From the NCBI GenBank assembly GCA_019914995.1, contig CM034128.1, positions 6,016,501-6,080,500 on the forward strand: a stretch of 64,000 nucleotides of DNA, written 5' to 3'. The notes beneath the pieces were generated by a model. That model worked only from the letters and a program-made list of their open reading frames with translations. It searched no databases and was not told the DNA's origin. The DNA comes from Acanthochlamys bracteata. Lineage: Eukaryota; Streptophyta; Magnoliopsida; Pandanales; Velloziaceae. A program made the position numbers and the translations under genes. Positions 1-10,345 of the stretch are shown here, in pieces (positions within the stretch are counted from its first letter, which is position 1; every line of letters starts with the position of its first letter).

Positions 1-1
1 A

Positions 2-79
2 CATAGAGAGGTAGTACCAATTGATGAGAAGTTTTGTGATTGGTTGGAAAGTTTGAGAGCCCTACCTTTTAATTGTTAA
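2..79 (+). CDS. Possible 3'-terminal coding segment of an unidentified gene cut by the window edge
   Basis: An open frame runs from base 2 to a TAA at 77-79 and gives 25 residues ending in LRALPFNC, rich in charged and aromatic residues (a KFCDWLESL stretch). The next few hundred bases are T-rich and look like 3' UTR. I do not recognise the protein. The frame is too short to prove coding, so this is only a candidate last exon. Confidence 0.3.
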   Translation, partial: HREVVPIDEKFCDWLESLRALPFNC

Positions 80-1259
80 CGGAACTTAAATATCCTGGCT
101 GTGATTATGTAGATTGCTTCATTTGGCTTGTTGAGCAACTTATTTGACAGCTGCGTGTTGGGGTTCTTCTTTTTTCCTTTTCTTTTTTTTTTTGGCGCCT
201 ATTGAACTTATATTTAGCTGAGTAATGACATTGGAAGATATCTTTTTAAACTTTTTGTGTTCAAGTGCATTCCTTAGTTATTGATACTTTTAGCTTCTTA
301 GATTGGAAGTGCTGTTAAATGGAAGTGGAGACATTTCTTAGAAAAACATTTGGAAAGGTTACAGAGACGTTGTTTTGAATGACAAACTCTTGAACCGTTT
401 TTAGGGTTTTTTAAAATAGAGGATATTTTTGTTTTTTTTTTTTAAATAAGTTTTATTTTTTTTATATTTAAAAAAATAATAAAAATATATAATATAAAAA
501 TTTTATTATGTAAAATTTTTTTATACTAATTAAATTTTTAAATAAATTTTTTAAATATCTATAAAATATGTATTGAAAAATATTATAAAAAAAAAATTGA
601 AAAGTAATTTTTCAAATGGTACGCCAAACGCATCCTTATATGGACATGAAAAATGAATTTCATTTTTGCTATTTGTCAAACAAAATAGTTTTCCTGCAGG
701 AGTCTTAACAACAGCTAGAAGTGTACCAAATGAACTTTCTTCTTGCTTTCACATCAGAGTAGACATGCAGGTCAGAGTAGAATCTCAAACCTTCAATTCA
801 GAATCTTATTACCTTTTTAATTCTTGTATAGAAAAAATATAATATATAATTTCTGTAGAAAAGGAGAAAATGGAAAACCACAACTTTTTGAAAGAGCATT
901 CAAGACTTTCTTGGAAGGCGATAATGCCGTAGTTACACAACATAGGTTAGAAGCACATTATCTGCTTCCCCTACTATAGTTGCTACTGCAGCTGCCTCTG
1001 CGAATAGAAACCCAAAATTTCCGACCTATTCAACCATTCAACTGCGTATGCAACTGGTTTTCAAAGCCTTAATCCACACAGCTCACTAGTATACGCAAGA
1101 CGACCTCCTGTTTAATACAGTTGATAGCCTACAATTTGGTTGGGTTGTAGCAGCTCCATAATTCAGCTGCTGAGGAGTTACTATACCATCTATTAGTTTT
1201 CGAGAACAACAGCTGGTAAGGTGTATCTTAGGGCATGATAAATCTTCTATGAAAACCAA
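80..1259. other. Non-coding stretch
   Basis: No gene is visible. Bases 80-400 are T-rich and could be the 3' UTR and downstream flank of the gene ending at 79. Bases about 410-640 are a very AT-rich MITE-like block. The rest is the region downstream of the CslA relic. Confidence 0.5.
410..640. mobile_element. AT-rich MITE-like element
   Basis: A strongly AT-rich block holds the core TATGTAAAATTTTTTTATA and ends in CGCCAAACGCATCC. The same core and the same (G)TGCGTTTG-type end occur at 19,072-19,323 and in other blocks of this window. The left end is not clear and no target duplication was found. Confidence 0.4.
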
Positions 1260-3125
1260 CTAAGAATGCGGAACAAAAGTACCAAACATAACCAACACCG
1301 ACGATGAAGAAGGCAAGTGGTTGGAGGAAGAGAAATACGCAGAAGTGGTTATGGCCAAATGTCACATCATAGCAACCACAGAACAAGAGATAAGCTCCTA
1401 CGCCAAGCTCCAAGATATGCAATCTATAAGATAACAACAAACCTGATTAAAAATCGATGAAGGTCAATACATGAGGGAATTTTGTCCGCTGATCACCATG
1501 CAAGCAGAATATTGTTCATTTTTGCATATGCATAAGTGAATGTTTTCAGACAAGTAAATACTATCCTAATTGGAATTACCTCTCACCAATCCTGAACCGT
1601 TGTTTCCTGGTTGATTTGACTGGTTTCTTAGTTTTGAATGCATCTCCTAGCTTTTCAGTGAATACCCACTCGTTGACTCTTCCTGCTTCCAGTAGGCCTA
1701 TAAATGTTGCTTTTGTTCTATGCAGTGACATATAACATTCTCGAAAAAGATCCAGAATACCAACAAGTGGTCAGCTTTACACAAATGGGTAGCCTACTGC
1801 GTGGATGTGATTTGAAATGGCTATTGACAGGCAATATAGGAAAGTTTTCTTTCTTTTATTTTACAAAAAACAGCTATGCTTGTAATGAACCAACTTATTA
1901 GAGGTAATAAAAACCTAACAATATAAGAACGAAGACAAAGTAACCTTCCGAAAGAGTTTTGTTACTCTTACCTCGGTGTTCCCACAGCATTAAGAAGGGT
2001 AATGATAGACGGGATGTACATTGCTCCCCACTTTGGTACTTTGGACTTCTGTAACCAATACAGTTATCACAATGCAGTAGAAGACGAATGTCACTATATG
2101 AGCCACAATTTTCTCAAAATTGTAGATGACACGAACTTTCTTCAGTAGAGAAACTTTCTGCAGTTTCCAATAAAACCTAAGCATAAAATCCACCCATTTT
2201 GTTTGCTTCGCAATTTGTACTCAGGAACTTGCTTTCTTTGTGGTAATTTCCTTGACCATTTTCCTGAATAAGTTTGAAGGCCCACAAGACCGTCGATGTT
2301 GCTGGTAACGGTAGGCCTTGAACGTACTTGGTAATTCATTCTTGACCTGATAACAGAAACATTGCTTCAGGAAAGGAAAGCATTTCCGTTGTTTCTCGTG
2401 ATTTTAAAAATATATAGGAAAGTTTAATTTATATAGCTACAATACAGGAATGCAGCTTGATCCAGAAGAATGTTCAGTAAAGTATTTGGTTTCTTACCAG
2501 CAGCAAGGGCAATGTCTAACTACTTTAACATCGCAGGAAACATCACAAAATTACCTTTAGATCCCCCAGGAACACAAATTTCCATCCTCTAAGGCTTGCT
2601 CGAACAGCTAGATCCATGTCTTCCACAGTTGTTCGATCCTTCCATCCTCCAGCTTCATTCAAAGCTGAAATTCTCCACACTCCAGCAGTTCCTGATGTGA
2701 ACAACGAGAAATAAATGATCACATCAGGTCATATTTTACTCAATTTTATGTAAATACTATGGTGAAGTGCATTTAATTTTCCTGATCTACGTGATCTAAT
2801 TGCTTAAGATTAATTTAGCAGGTAGATTCTACATAGGTTATTTTAGAGCTCCAAAATAACAAGTCTAGTCTCATCTTTTTGACTTAGTCTGTTGTATTCT
2901 GCAGTCATCCTACAGGTTACGTTAATAATTTTGGTATAGAATATAAAAACTTCCATAATTGGGTGAATTTCAAGAGAGTGAATTAGCCGGTTGGAAAAGT
3001 GGCTGCAGGACAACCATTGAAACCAAAGAAAGCGTATGTGAAGGAACCAACTTCTTGCTCCACATTGAAGTGATTATCAAGAGACATCTCCTGCATCCTT
3101 GTCATGAGGTTCTCATCTGAATTCA
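1260..3125 (-). pseudogene. Cellulose synthase-like A (glucomannan 4-beta-mannosyltransferase) relic, C-terminal exons
   Basis: Members of family GT2 CslA make the mannan backbone from GDP-mannose in the Golgi membrane. Six exons are readable on the minus strand: 3125-3015, 2691-2555, 2346-2229, 2157-1972, about 1773-1580 and 1423-1260. Most have GT-AG borders. They cover the second half of the enzyme: the [13 protein letters not shown] region with the catalytic Asp, the KAYRYQQHR region, and C-terminal membrane segments such as ILELGVGAYLLFCGCYD. The gene is dead. The Trp of the Q-x-x-R-W motif is Arg (TGG to CGG). There is an extra A near 2040, two extra bases near 1731, a disturbed exon start near 1773, and an extra T near 1285, just before the last residues and stop (TAG at 1260-1262). 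The N-terminal exons lie at 20,612-21,200. Family assignment is firm; single-base indels could in part be assembly errors. Confidence 0.88.
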
Positions 3126-3866
3126 CTGGGAAAAAAATCACGAACGACAGTAAAATAAGGATATGTTAGTTTTGATTTGGTGATTGAATTTATGGGTACA
3201 ACTTTCAAAAATTTAGGAGCTATATGAATGTAATTTGAAACTTATTTGGTAATATAGAGAGGAAAAAAGAGAAAGATCCATATGGAATGATGTCAACTAA
3301 TTAAGATCGAGTTGTCGTTGGGTGATTATATGTGAAAGGCATGTGATAGTAATTCACAGAAGTGTGTAACAGATGGTAATAGTAACAGTAGGGAAGGTAT
3401 GTTGTTGATGGTTGAACCGAGAAGGTGCACCACCATCCCTGAGCGTGGTCAAGGTAATAGACAGGGGAAGCACTAAGAAAGGTTGGTAGCTGGAATAATA
3501 ACTATTTGGCATATGATCAGACACTGTTGTATTGTTTGGTCGAAACAAATGAATGATCACTAAAGAAAGAAAGTGCAGGCAGGCATCACAGTGCAGTGAA
3601 TGGTGCCAACAGAAACGATGTCGATTGTGTCCCCGGTTTTACTACTACCAATGATGCAAGTAGAACTAGGTTTCATCTCTTACTAGAGTAAGAGATCTTT
3701 ATGTGATATATGTGCCATGGATTAGATATGTAGGAGAAGAGATGAGTTCTGGCAGAGTAACAAGCTAAGAAGTGCCTGCTGCAAATCTTGGCCCAAAGAT
3801 AATTAGATCTATCCATATATCGTGTGTGTCACCGTAGATGTAGGCGCGTGATTATCTCCGCCATGG
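3126..3866. other. Non-coding; intron of the CslA relic
   Basis: Nothing gene-like is seen. By position this is the start of the very long gap between the central CslA exon (3015-3125) and its N-terminal exons. Confidence 0.5.
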
Positions 3867-3871
3867 TTATT

Positions 3872-4265
3872 TGTTACAATTTTGTGTAAGAATCAACTAA
3901 GTTAGATTTTAAGTTTTTTTCTAAAAGTTTAAGTTTCACTGAAAAGCTATTATTTATTTATTTTTAGATATTAGGTATTTCAGCTGGCTTGAAGTGTTAA
4001 CCGAAAAAGAGTTGTATTACGCTTAGAACTCTATCCATAATGTATGAGTTCTAATTATTAATAAGTTTAACACCTCCTACAATCAATGAAAAAAGTATTT
4101 AGTTTTCCTTATTGTTCGTTTATCTTTTCTAATTAATCTATCACCTTGTTCAATCTACTTTCGTCTTGTTAGTCTTTCTCTAGTTCATCTACTTCTTAAC
4201 TTATTCTATCTACTTTTATCTTATTCGTCTTCTATTTTCGTCTTGTTCGCGATTACTTAATAATA
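3872..4265 (+). repeat. 5' LTR of the TRIM
   Basis: It starts TGTTACAATTTTG and ends about TTAATAATA (canonical ends would be TG..CA). It contains a CT-rich part in its second half and aligns along its whole length with 4511-4911. Confidence 0.75.
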
Positions 4266-4266
4266 A

Positions 4267-4280
4267 TTGGTATTACAGGT
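4267..4280 (+). promoter_or_regulatory. Primer binding site of the TRIM
   Basis: TTGGTATTACAGG lies right after the 5' LTR and differs in a few bases from the initiator tRNA-Met complementary site common in plant LTR elements. Confidence 0.55.
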
Positions 4281-4510
4281 AGATCGATTGTGTGGAGAAT
4301 CAAGGTTTTACTGTACCGTCATATCAAGTACAAGTTATTACGATTTTTATTAATGAACGACTGATTAAGAATTCTCAATTTATATCGTTATATTGCCACG
4401 TCTACTACTATTTTTCTAAATATTTATTTGGTGGTTTGGCTGATTTCAAATTTTTGAGGCATTGATTGTTTATAACCTTGAAGATAAGGTTGATCTTTAG
4501 GTGGATGAAA

Positions 4511-4911
4511 TGTTACAATTCTGTATAAGAGTCAAATTAGTTAGTGTTTAAGTTCTTTCAAAAAGTTTAAGTTTCACTAGAAAACTATTATTTATTTTTT
4601 AGATATTAGGTGTTCCAGTTAGGTTAAAGTCCTAATGAAGAAGAGTTATGTTACGTTCAGAATTCTATCCACAAGGTATAAGTTCTAATTATAAATAAGA
4701 ATTTCAACACCTCTTATGATCAATGGAAAAAGATATTCAGTTTTCATTTATTTGTCTATGTTTCTCTAATTCATTTGTTTCTCACCTTGTTCAATCTATT
4801 CTGGTCTTGTTTGTCTATCGTTCTCCAATTAGTCTATTTTTTATCTTATTCTGTCTGTTTCTCGTCTTATTCGTCTTCTATTCTCGCCTTGTTTCCATTT
4901 ACTTAGTAGTA
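4511..4911 (+). repeat. 3' LTR of the TRIM
   Basis: Direct copy of the repeat at 3872, starting TGTTACAATTCTG and ending CTTAGTAGTA, then followed by the target duplication TTATT. Confidence 0.75.
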
Positions 4912-5051
4912 TTATTTCAACTAAATAGTAAGGACATGAAGTTTTGAGCTACACTAGAAAGCAAACATCAAAAGATCTAACAACAAGGAGCAATGGGTAT
5001 GGAAGAAGTGAAATGGAAGAGATAAGTATAAGATTTTTTAGATTATTAAGA

Positions 5052-5292
5052 GAATGTTTGGGAGTGCATTTGAAAAGGAGATTTTCTGAAATAAAAGATA
5101 TTTTGAGAATTTTTTAGACATGAGCTCTTTTTTTTATATAAAAATAGATAAAAAAATAAGTATATGATGTAGAATTTTTTTATATTTTTTAAATTGTTAA
5201 AAAGGTATGTACAATATTATAAAAAATTTATTGAGAAAAATAAAATGAAAAGTTAGAACGAAAAGGAATTAAAAAACACTCTCAAATACCAT
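5052..5292. mobile_element. MITE of the TTTGGGAGTG type
   Basis: The left end TGTTTGGGAGTGC pairs with the right end CACTCTCAAATACC as an imperfect inverted repeat. The interior is AT-rich with a GATGTAGAATTTTTTTATA core shared with other MITEs of the window. Target duplication not resolved. Confidence 0.5.
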
Positions 5293-5460
5293 TGAATTAA
5301 AACTACAAATTGGCCTGCTTGATACAGAAAACCCAAAATAATAGAAGTTCATTAGTATTTCTTTGCTTTAGCTATTGTCGTATTATTATGAATTTAGCAT
5401 TAAACACAGATTTTAAAAGTTCTATCTTTATCGAAGTGTAGACCAAAGACTATGAGATTT

Positions 5461-5697
5461 TTAGGAGTGCTTATGAAGCGAAACTTTTGTAGAACAAAGA
5501 GTATTTTTTTTTAAAATAATATCTACTTTCTTTACCTAAAAAATAATAAAAATAAATAATAGCAAGATCTTGCAACTTAAAATTTTTCTGTAGTTTTAAA
5601 ATTTTTATAAAATTCTGTAGCTATTGTAAAAATTTATTGAAAAATACAAAATAAAAGTTTGAAATAAAATAGACTTAAAAAGTACTTTCAAACATCA
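5461..5697. mobile_element. MITE, relative of the 5,052 element
   Basis: The left end is near TTAGGAGTGCTTATG and the right end is AAAAAGTACTTTCAAACATCAC, which are roughly inverted copies. The interior is AT-rich with a TTAAAATTTTTCTGTAG core. The boundaries are approximate. Confidence 0.45.
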
Positions 5698-6499
5698 CTA
5701 GATAAGGCATGATATTCTACCTAGAGGCGGCAATTTGGATTAAAGGGTCGATTTCGGATCAACCTATTTAATAATTTGTTCAAATTCATACAATTCTAAT
5801 CCAACCCATGATGTTAAACGCATTAAAAATTTCAATCCTAACACAATCTATTTATAACCGAGTCATATTTAGATCAAAATTATTAATTTTTATTTATACT
5901 TTTAAGGGTGAGTGATATTATAAAATTAGTTAGAATATATGTTCTATGCTGTTCCTCGTGAAGAGATTTTGTAAGTCTTCAATAAAATATGCATTCATCA
6001 GTGTCATCGGTCTTCATAATATTTCAAAAAAATTTTATTTTTAATTTGTAGTGATAGTTGAAATTTTTTTATATTGAGGCATATTACCGGACTAATTAGA
6101 ATTTAGAAGTCTGGATGCAAAATCAAAATTAGAATTTAGAATTTTGTATCTTATAACTTTCAACTGTAATATGTTTTAGCTTTTTACTAGTTATGATTTA
6201 TAATTAAAAAGTATTATCAATCTTTTAGAATATATAAACTAGAAAGTAAACCATTAATCCACATACAAGCAAATATAACTATATTTTTTAAAAAAATTAC
6301 AACCAAACATATATTTTACTTCATCAATAATTTGAATATGAATTTAGCAACTCTATGAAATATGTAGGAAATCTAATTATTGTATAAATTGCTACTACAT
6401 TGCAACTTCACTTGTTATACATGTACTCAAAAACAAAAGAAATTATCAAAATTGTTTTTCAATTATTGTTTTGGAAAACTAAAATTAGAAGCCTGATAG

Positions 6500-7276
6500 T
6501 AGGGGTGGCAATTTGCATTGGTGGGTCAATTTCGGATTGATCTATTTAATAATCGGGTCAAATTCGTTCAACCCTACCTCAACCGATGAATTTATACGGG
6601 TCAAAATTATCAACTCTAACCCAACATATTAATAACCGGGATCAAATTCTGGTCGAACCATTTAATAATTAAAATTATTAATTTTTAATTATATATTTTT
6701 AAGCTTCAGAGAATTTATAATAACAATTGTAATAGAAGTGCATAATGTTCTTAGTGATGAGATATAGTGAATATCCGTCAAAATGTGCTTTTTATAGTAT
6801 CTTCATTGGTCCTTAAAATATTAAAAAAAAAATTATTTTGATGTTTTAAAGATATGTGATGATAGCTGAAATTTTATGATTATAAATACATATTAATAAT
6901 TTCGATAAAAATTTTGATAAACATAGCTATATAACAAAATTTTGATTAAAATTTTTATACAAAATCTAAATTCGTCATTACAGAAACACCTACATAGTAA
7001 TATTTTTGATAATATTATAATGCTCATTATACACTATTTTACTAAGATATAAAAATAATGATTAATTATAAATACTATAAATTTCGGGTTAATCCGGATC
7101 AATTTCGGATCAATTTCGGGTTAATTCGGATAGACACATTTAATAACCGGGTCAAACTTCGTTCAACCCTAACCCAACCCATATATTTATACGGGTCAAA
7201 ATTTTAATCCTAACCCTAGTTAAATAGATTGATTTCGAGTTGCGTTTTCGGATTAGGTCATATATTGCCATCCTTA
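6500..7276. mobile_element. hAT-type MITE nested in the 5,722-8,510 element
   Basis: It begins TAGGGGTGGCAATTTG and ends TTGCCATCCTTA, a clear terminal inverted repeat. An 8-bp target duplication CCTGATAG / CCTGATTG (6492-6499 and 7277-7284, one mismatch) flanks it. Subterminal motifs (ATTTCGGATTGATC, ACGGGTCAAAATT) are shared with the outer element. Length 777 bp, no coding sequence. Confidence 0.82.
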
Positions 7277-7549
7277 CCTGATTGCTCTCTAGTTCATCAA
7301 TGTGAGAAGATTTCGAGCAAACTAGTAACACATCAATTAATCCACACGCACATTCGAGAAGACCTACACGAGCTAAAAATAACAAATTACTTGACTCCTC
7401 TAACATGAATCACTATGCATAATCCGATAACTTAGATGTCCCCAAAGTCTCTACAAAAGTCTTCTTTCTCTTGTTTGTTCATACTCTTCTATATAACTCT
7501 CCACAACCACAATTAAACACCTACCAATTCCTGTGTTTCTTCTTCTTCA

Positions 7550-8280
7550 ATTCTTATTTCTAGTTTTCAATGAATGAAGTAGAGCTCTACTAAAACCGAC
7601 CGTTCACCGGAACCTGCCATAGCAATGGAAAATGATCTCACACTCGTTGTTATTGCCACGTCAACAAGTCAATCTTCTTACAATCACCAACAAGGCAGAG
7701 TTGTAAGACCAGCTAGGCGAAGGTCGTGTGGTTCGAGACATGCTCTAACTACGTTGCTCAACATCGACATGACAAATTTCAAGCTATGAAGCAATGGAAA
7801 ACAATCCATATAGATCAATTAAGATAGAAAGGGCATATTTATCTTGTTGGTTAGTTGTACTTGATCCTGGTAGCTGGAATGAACATGACAACGTCCTCTC
7901 TGTAGACTTGATCATGAGTGCCAGCTCTCCCAAGATAAGGAAAGAGTTCATTAGTATCTCAATAGGCATACCGCGGAACACCGAAGTCTTTCCAATGATC
8001 GGGTTGATTTTCGCGTTGTTTCTTATCTTGAAAGAAACCCATTCGAATCCCTCGCTCTGTGCACACTCCAGTACTGTAAAGTCTGCGGAACAACAACCAT
8101 CATCTAGAGCCTTCTGCATGTGGCTGTGCAATATACCAACTAAGAAGAGATTTTAATTGGCCTATGCAATCTGTGATAAAGAGATTTTAACGGGCCAGAA
8201 AAGAAGACTTGCCCGACTTGCGTTGGGAACAGAGAATAGATTTGGCTGGAAGAAGAGTAGATCTAAAATTTCGTTGAAGA
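7550..8280. other. Gene-like filler inside the hAT element, unidentified
   Basis: This stretch has overlapping open frames on both strands: 7794-8156 plus (120 residues) and 7784-8131 minus (115 residues). Composition is more even than in the flanks. I recognise neither protein and see no conserved motif. It could be a captured host gene fragment or leftover element sequence. Confidence 0.3.
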
Positions 8281-8564
8281 TCGAAGAATGCTAAATAAAT
8301 CGGATCTAGTCTGAGATAACAATAATACTATAAATTAATTGGATCAATTTCGGATCAATTCAAAATTGACCTGAATTCTTTTATATTATAGGGTCAATTT
8401 AGATATGATCCGAAATTGACTAAAATCTGTACGTACTTAGATCTGAACTTGATTTAAATGAATTAATTTTGGGTTAGGTTATCGAATAGGAATATATATT
8501 ATCACTCTTAATTCTACCTCACACGCGAAGATCTTTAATTTGTCTATTTGGCTAAGTTGCAGAA

Positions 8565-8800
8565 GAACATTTGACATTACTTTTTAAATTTATTATTTTA
8601 AATAAATATTTTATATTTTTTAATAAATTTTATAATAATCTAAACTTTTAAAAAATTAAACAAATATAAACAAAATATACATCGTAAAATTTTTATATAT
8701 AGTATTTTTATTATTTACATTGAGTCAAAATATAAATTTATTTTATAAAAATTTTAAAAAGTTTTATTTACTTTAAAATAACTTATTCTTCAATACTTTG
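8565..8800. mobile_element. AT-rich MITE-like block
   Basis: The block contains a CGTAAAATTTTTATATA core like the other AT-rich MITEs here. No clean inverted ends were found, so this may be a decayed copy. Confidence 0.3.
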
Positions 8801-8835
8801 AAGAATCCGCTTTCTTATCGTAAGATAACTATTTC

Positions 8836-9044
8836 AGGGTTGTTTAGCAAGGCATTTTGAGAAAGTTTTATTTTCCAAAATGCACTGCACAAAAAAAAAT
8901 GGTTTGGCGTGTCTGCTTTTTCGAAACGCTACGTCTCACGCATTCCTCAAAACTTTGCTACTCGGTATAAAGAAAGGTCGATTTTATCCTTAGTTAATAT
9001 TTACAGAAATGCTATGTCCATAACTATCATCAAACAAGCCCTAC
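8836..9044. mobile_element. Possible small MITE
   Basis: AGGGTTGTTTAGC on the left and CATCAAACAAGCCCT on the right are near inverted copies about 210 bp apart. No target duplication was found, so the call is tentative. Confidence 0.35.
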
Positions 9045-9046
9045 TA

Positions 9047-10085
9047 ATGAGATGACTCTCATTCGCGACGCTTTGTAGATCTAATTGACGGGGCAGCTTC
9101 TTCCTAACCAGATCCGTCTGCTCTCGCAACAAAATGAGCTCTTGTCAAAATTGAGCACCAACATCCTCATCGCTTTTCTTCTGTTATTCAGCATCGAGGA
9201 CTTTTTGATTGTGGTTCTCACCATTTCCCTCCTAATTATAGTACAAACCTCTACCAGTTGCACTCTCTTAATTTTTTGTTGCTTCTCCTTCTTAATCTGA
9301 GTGGATTTATACAACTTAGGTGGTGGATCTGGAGAGATTTGAGAAATTTTTGAAAAAAATTTCTGCTTCTTGACCGATCTTTTGTCCGGTGAGAATAACA
9401 AGAGAGGTAGGATATTAAAAGCGTTGCTGAGAAGTTAAGTGTATTTATTCAGTTGTGTTCGAATAGGTGGAGTTTGTTCATATTTTGCAGAACCCTCTTC
9501 GTTTTGATTTGTAACCTGCTATGAATCTATCTATTTCTAAGAAATCTCGTCAAATAGATTTACTGTGATTTGAAAAAATGGTTATACCAATTTTATTCGG
9601 AGTTATGCCACTATTTGATCATGAACAATTTAAATACCCAACAAATTTGGTATAAGGCCATGGGAAAGAGCAGGGTAACATAATAATTAATTAGGGCCAT
9701 GAGAGACAGTCTTCTTCTGAGCATTATGCCATCAACCGTTAGACAATCTTTGAATTTCTTCTCTAACATAAACCCACCTTCACATTGGTTTAGGAGTGAG
9801 ACTTGCTTCTAACAAGCTTCTCGTTCCTTGCATAAAATTTTTTTTAACAAGTTTATGTTGGCATCTGTACATAGTGGTTCTTTATAATATAGGATCTAGG
9901 ATGTTTTTGAAAAATTTTTGGAAAAAACTTCAACGGTCTTTGTTTTTTGAGCTTTCTTGTTGTTATTTTGTTATACTTTGGTTTGTTTTGCTGTATTTTA
10001 AATAAGACATATTTAGCTCTGCTTTTTTGCTACTTTTTGCAAAAAAAAAAAAAATATAAAATAGTGAAAAGCTTGTTTGACAATC
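9047..10085. other. Non-coding stretch
   Basis: Several short open frames exist on both strands (for example 9,081-9,401 minus, a basic 106-residue frame) but none has a recognisable domain or the codon pattern of the real genes here. There is a 13-A run near 10,040. I see no gene. Confidence 0.45.
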
Positions 10086-10087
10086 AT

Positions 10088-10345
10088 TGCGAGTGCGTTT
10101 GGAATTACATTTCAAACACAATTTTTTAATTTGTTTTTATTTTATATTTTTAATACATATTTTATAAATATTTAGAAATTTTATTTTAAAATTTTGATAA
10201 TATAAAAAAATTTTACGTAATGAAATTTTTTTATTATATATTTTTATTATTTTTTAAAAATAAATAAAATAAAGTTTATTTTTTTAAAAAAATAAAAATA
10301 TCGTATATTTTAAAAAAAATTTATTTATAAATTAGTTATTATGTT
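10088..10345. mobile_element. AT-rich MITE of the TGCGTTTGGAATTAC type
   Basis: The left end GAGTGCGTTTGGAATTAC resembles the ends of the 19,072 and 36,747 elements, and the interior holds the core TTACGTAATGAAATTTTTTTA. The right border is uncertain. Confidence 0.45.

Larger units (their letters stand above)
3872..4911 (+). mobile_element. Terminal-repeat retrotransposon in miniature (TRIM)
   Basis: Two direct repeats of 394 bp (3872-4265) and 401 bp (4511-4911), roughly 80% alike by eye, both begin TGTTACAATT and flank only 245 bp with no coding sequence. A primer-binding-like site TTGGTATTACAGG follows the first repeat, close to the plant initiator tRNA-Met site TGGTATCAGAG. A purine-rich stretch (GGTGGATGAAA) precedes the second repeat. 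A perfect 5-bp target duplication TTATT flanks the element (3867-3871 and 4912-4916). This is the layout of a TRIM, which must borrow enzymes from other elements. Repeat divergence says the insertion is old. Confidence 0.8.
5722..8510. mobile_element. Non-autonomous hAT-type DNA transposon, 2.8 kb
   Basis: The ends are TAGAGGCGGCAAT on the left and, read inward from the right, TAAGAGTGATAAT. Both fit the common plant hAT terminus TAGGGGTGGCAAT, and every mismatch between the two ends is a transition, as expected from decay of methylated cytosines. A perfect 8-bp target duplication ATTCTACC (5714-5721 and 8511-8518) confirms the borders and the hAT class. Subterminal parts near both ends carry motifs such as GATTTCGGATCAA in inverted order. 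No transposase is seen. A second element of the same family (6500-7276) sits inside. Bases about 7,550-8,280 are less AT-rich than the flanks and may be captured DNA. Confidence 0.82.

Noticed and set aside
4723..4947. Hydrophobic 74-residue plus-strand frame
   Set aside because: It lies inside the second LTR of the TRIM and comes from its CT-rich part.
9081..9401. Open frame of 106 residues on the minus strand, overlapped by one of 71 on the plus strand
   Set aside because: Basic and low in complexity, with no motif I know and no splice or start context. It is most likely chance in a less AT-rich patch.
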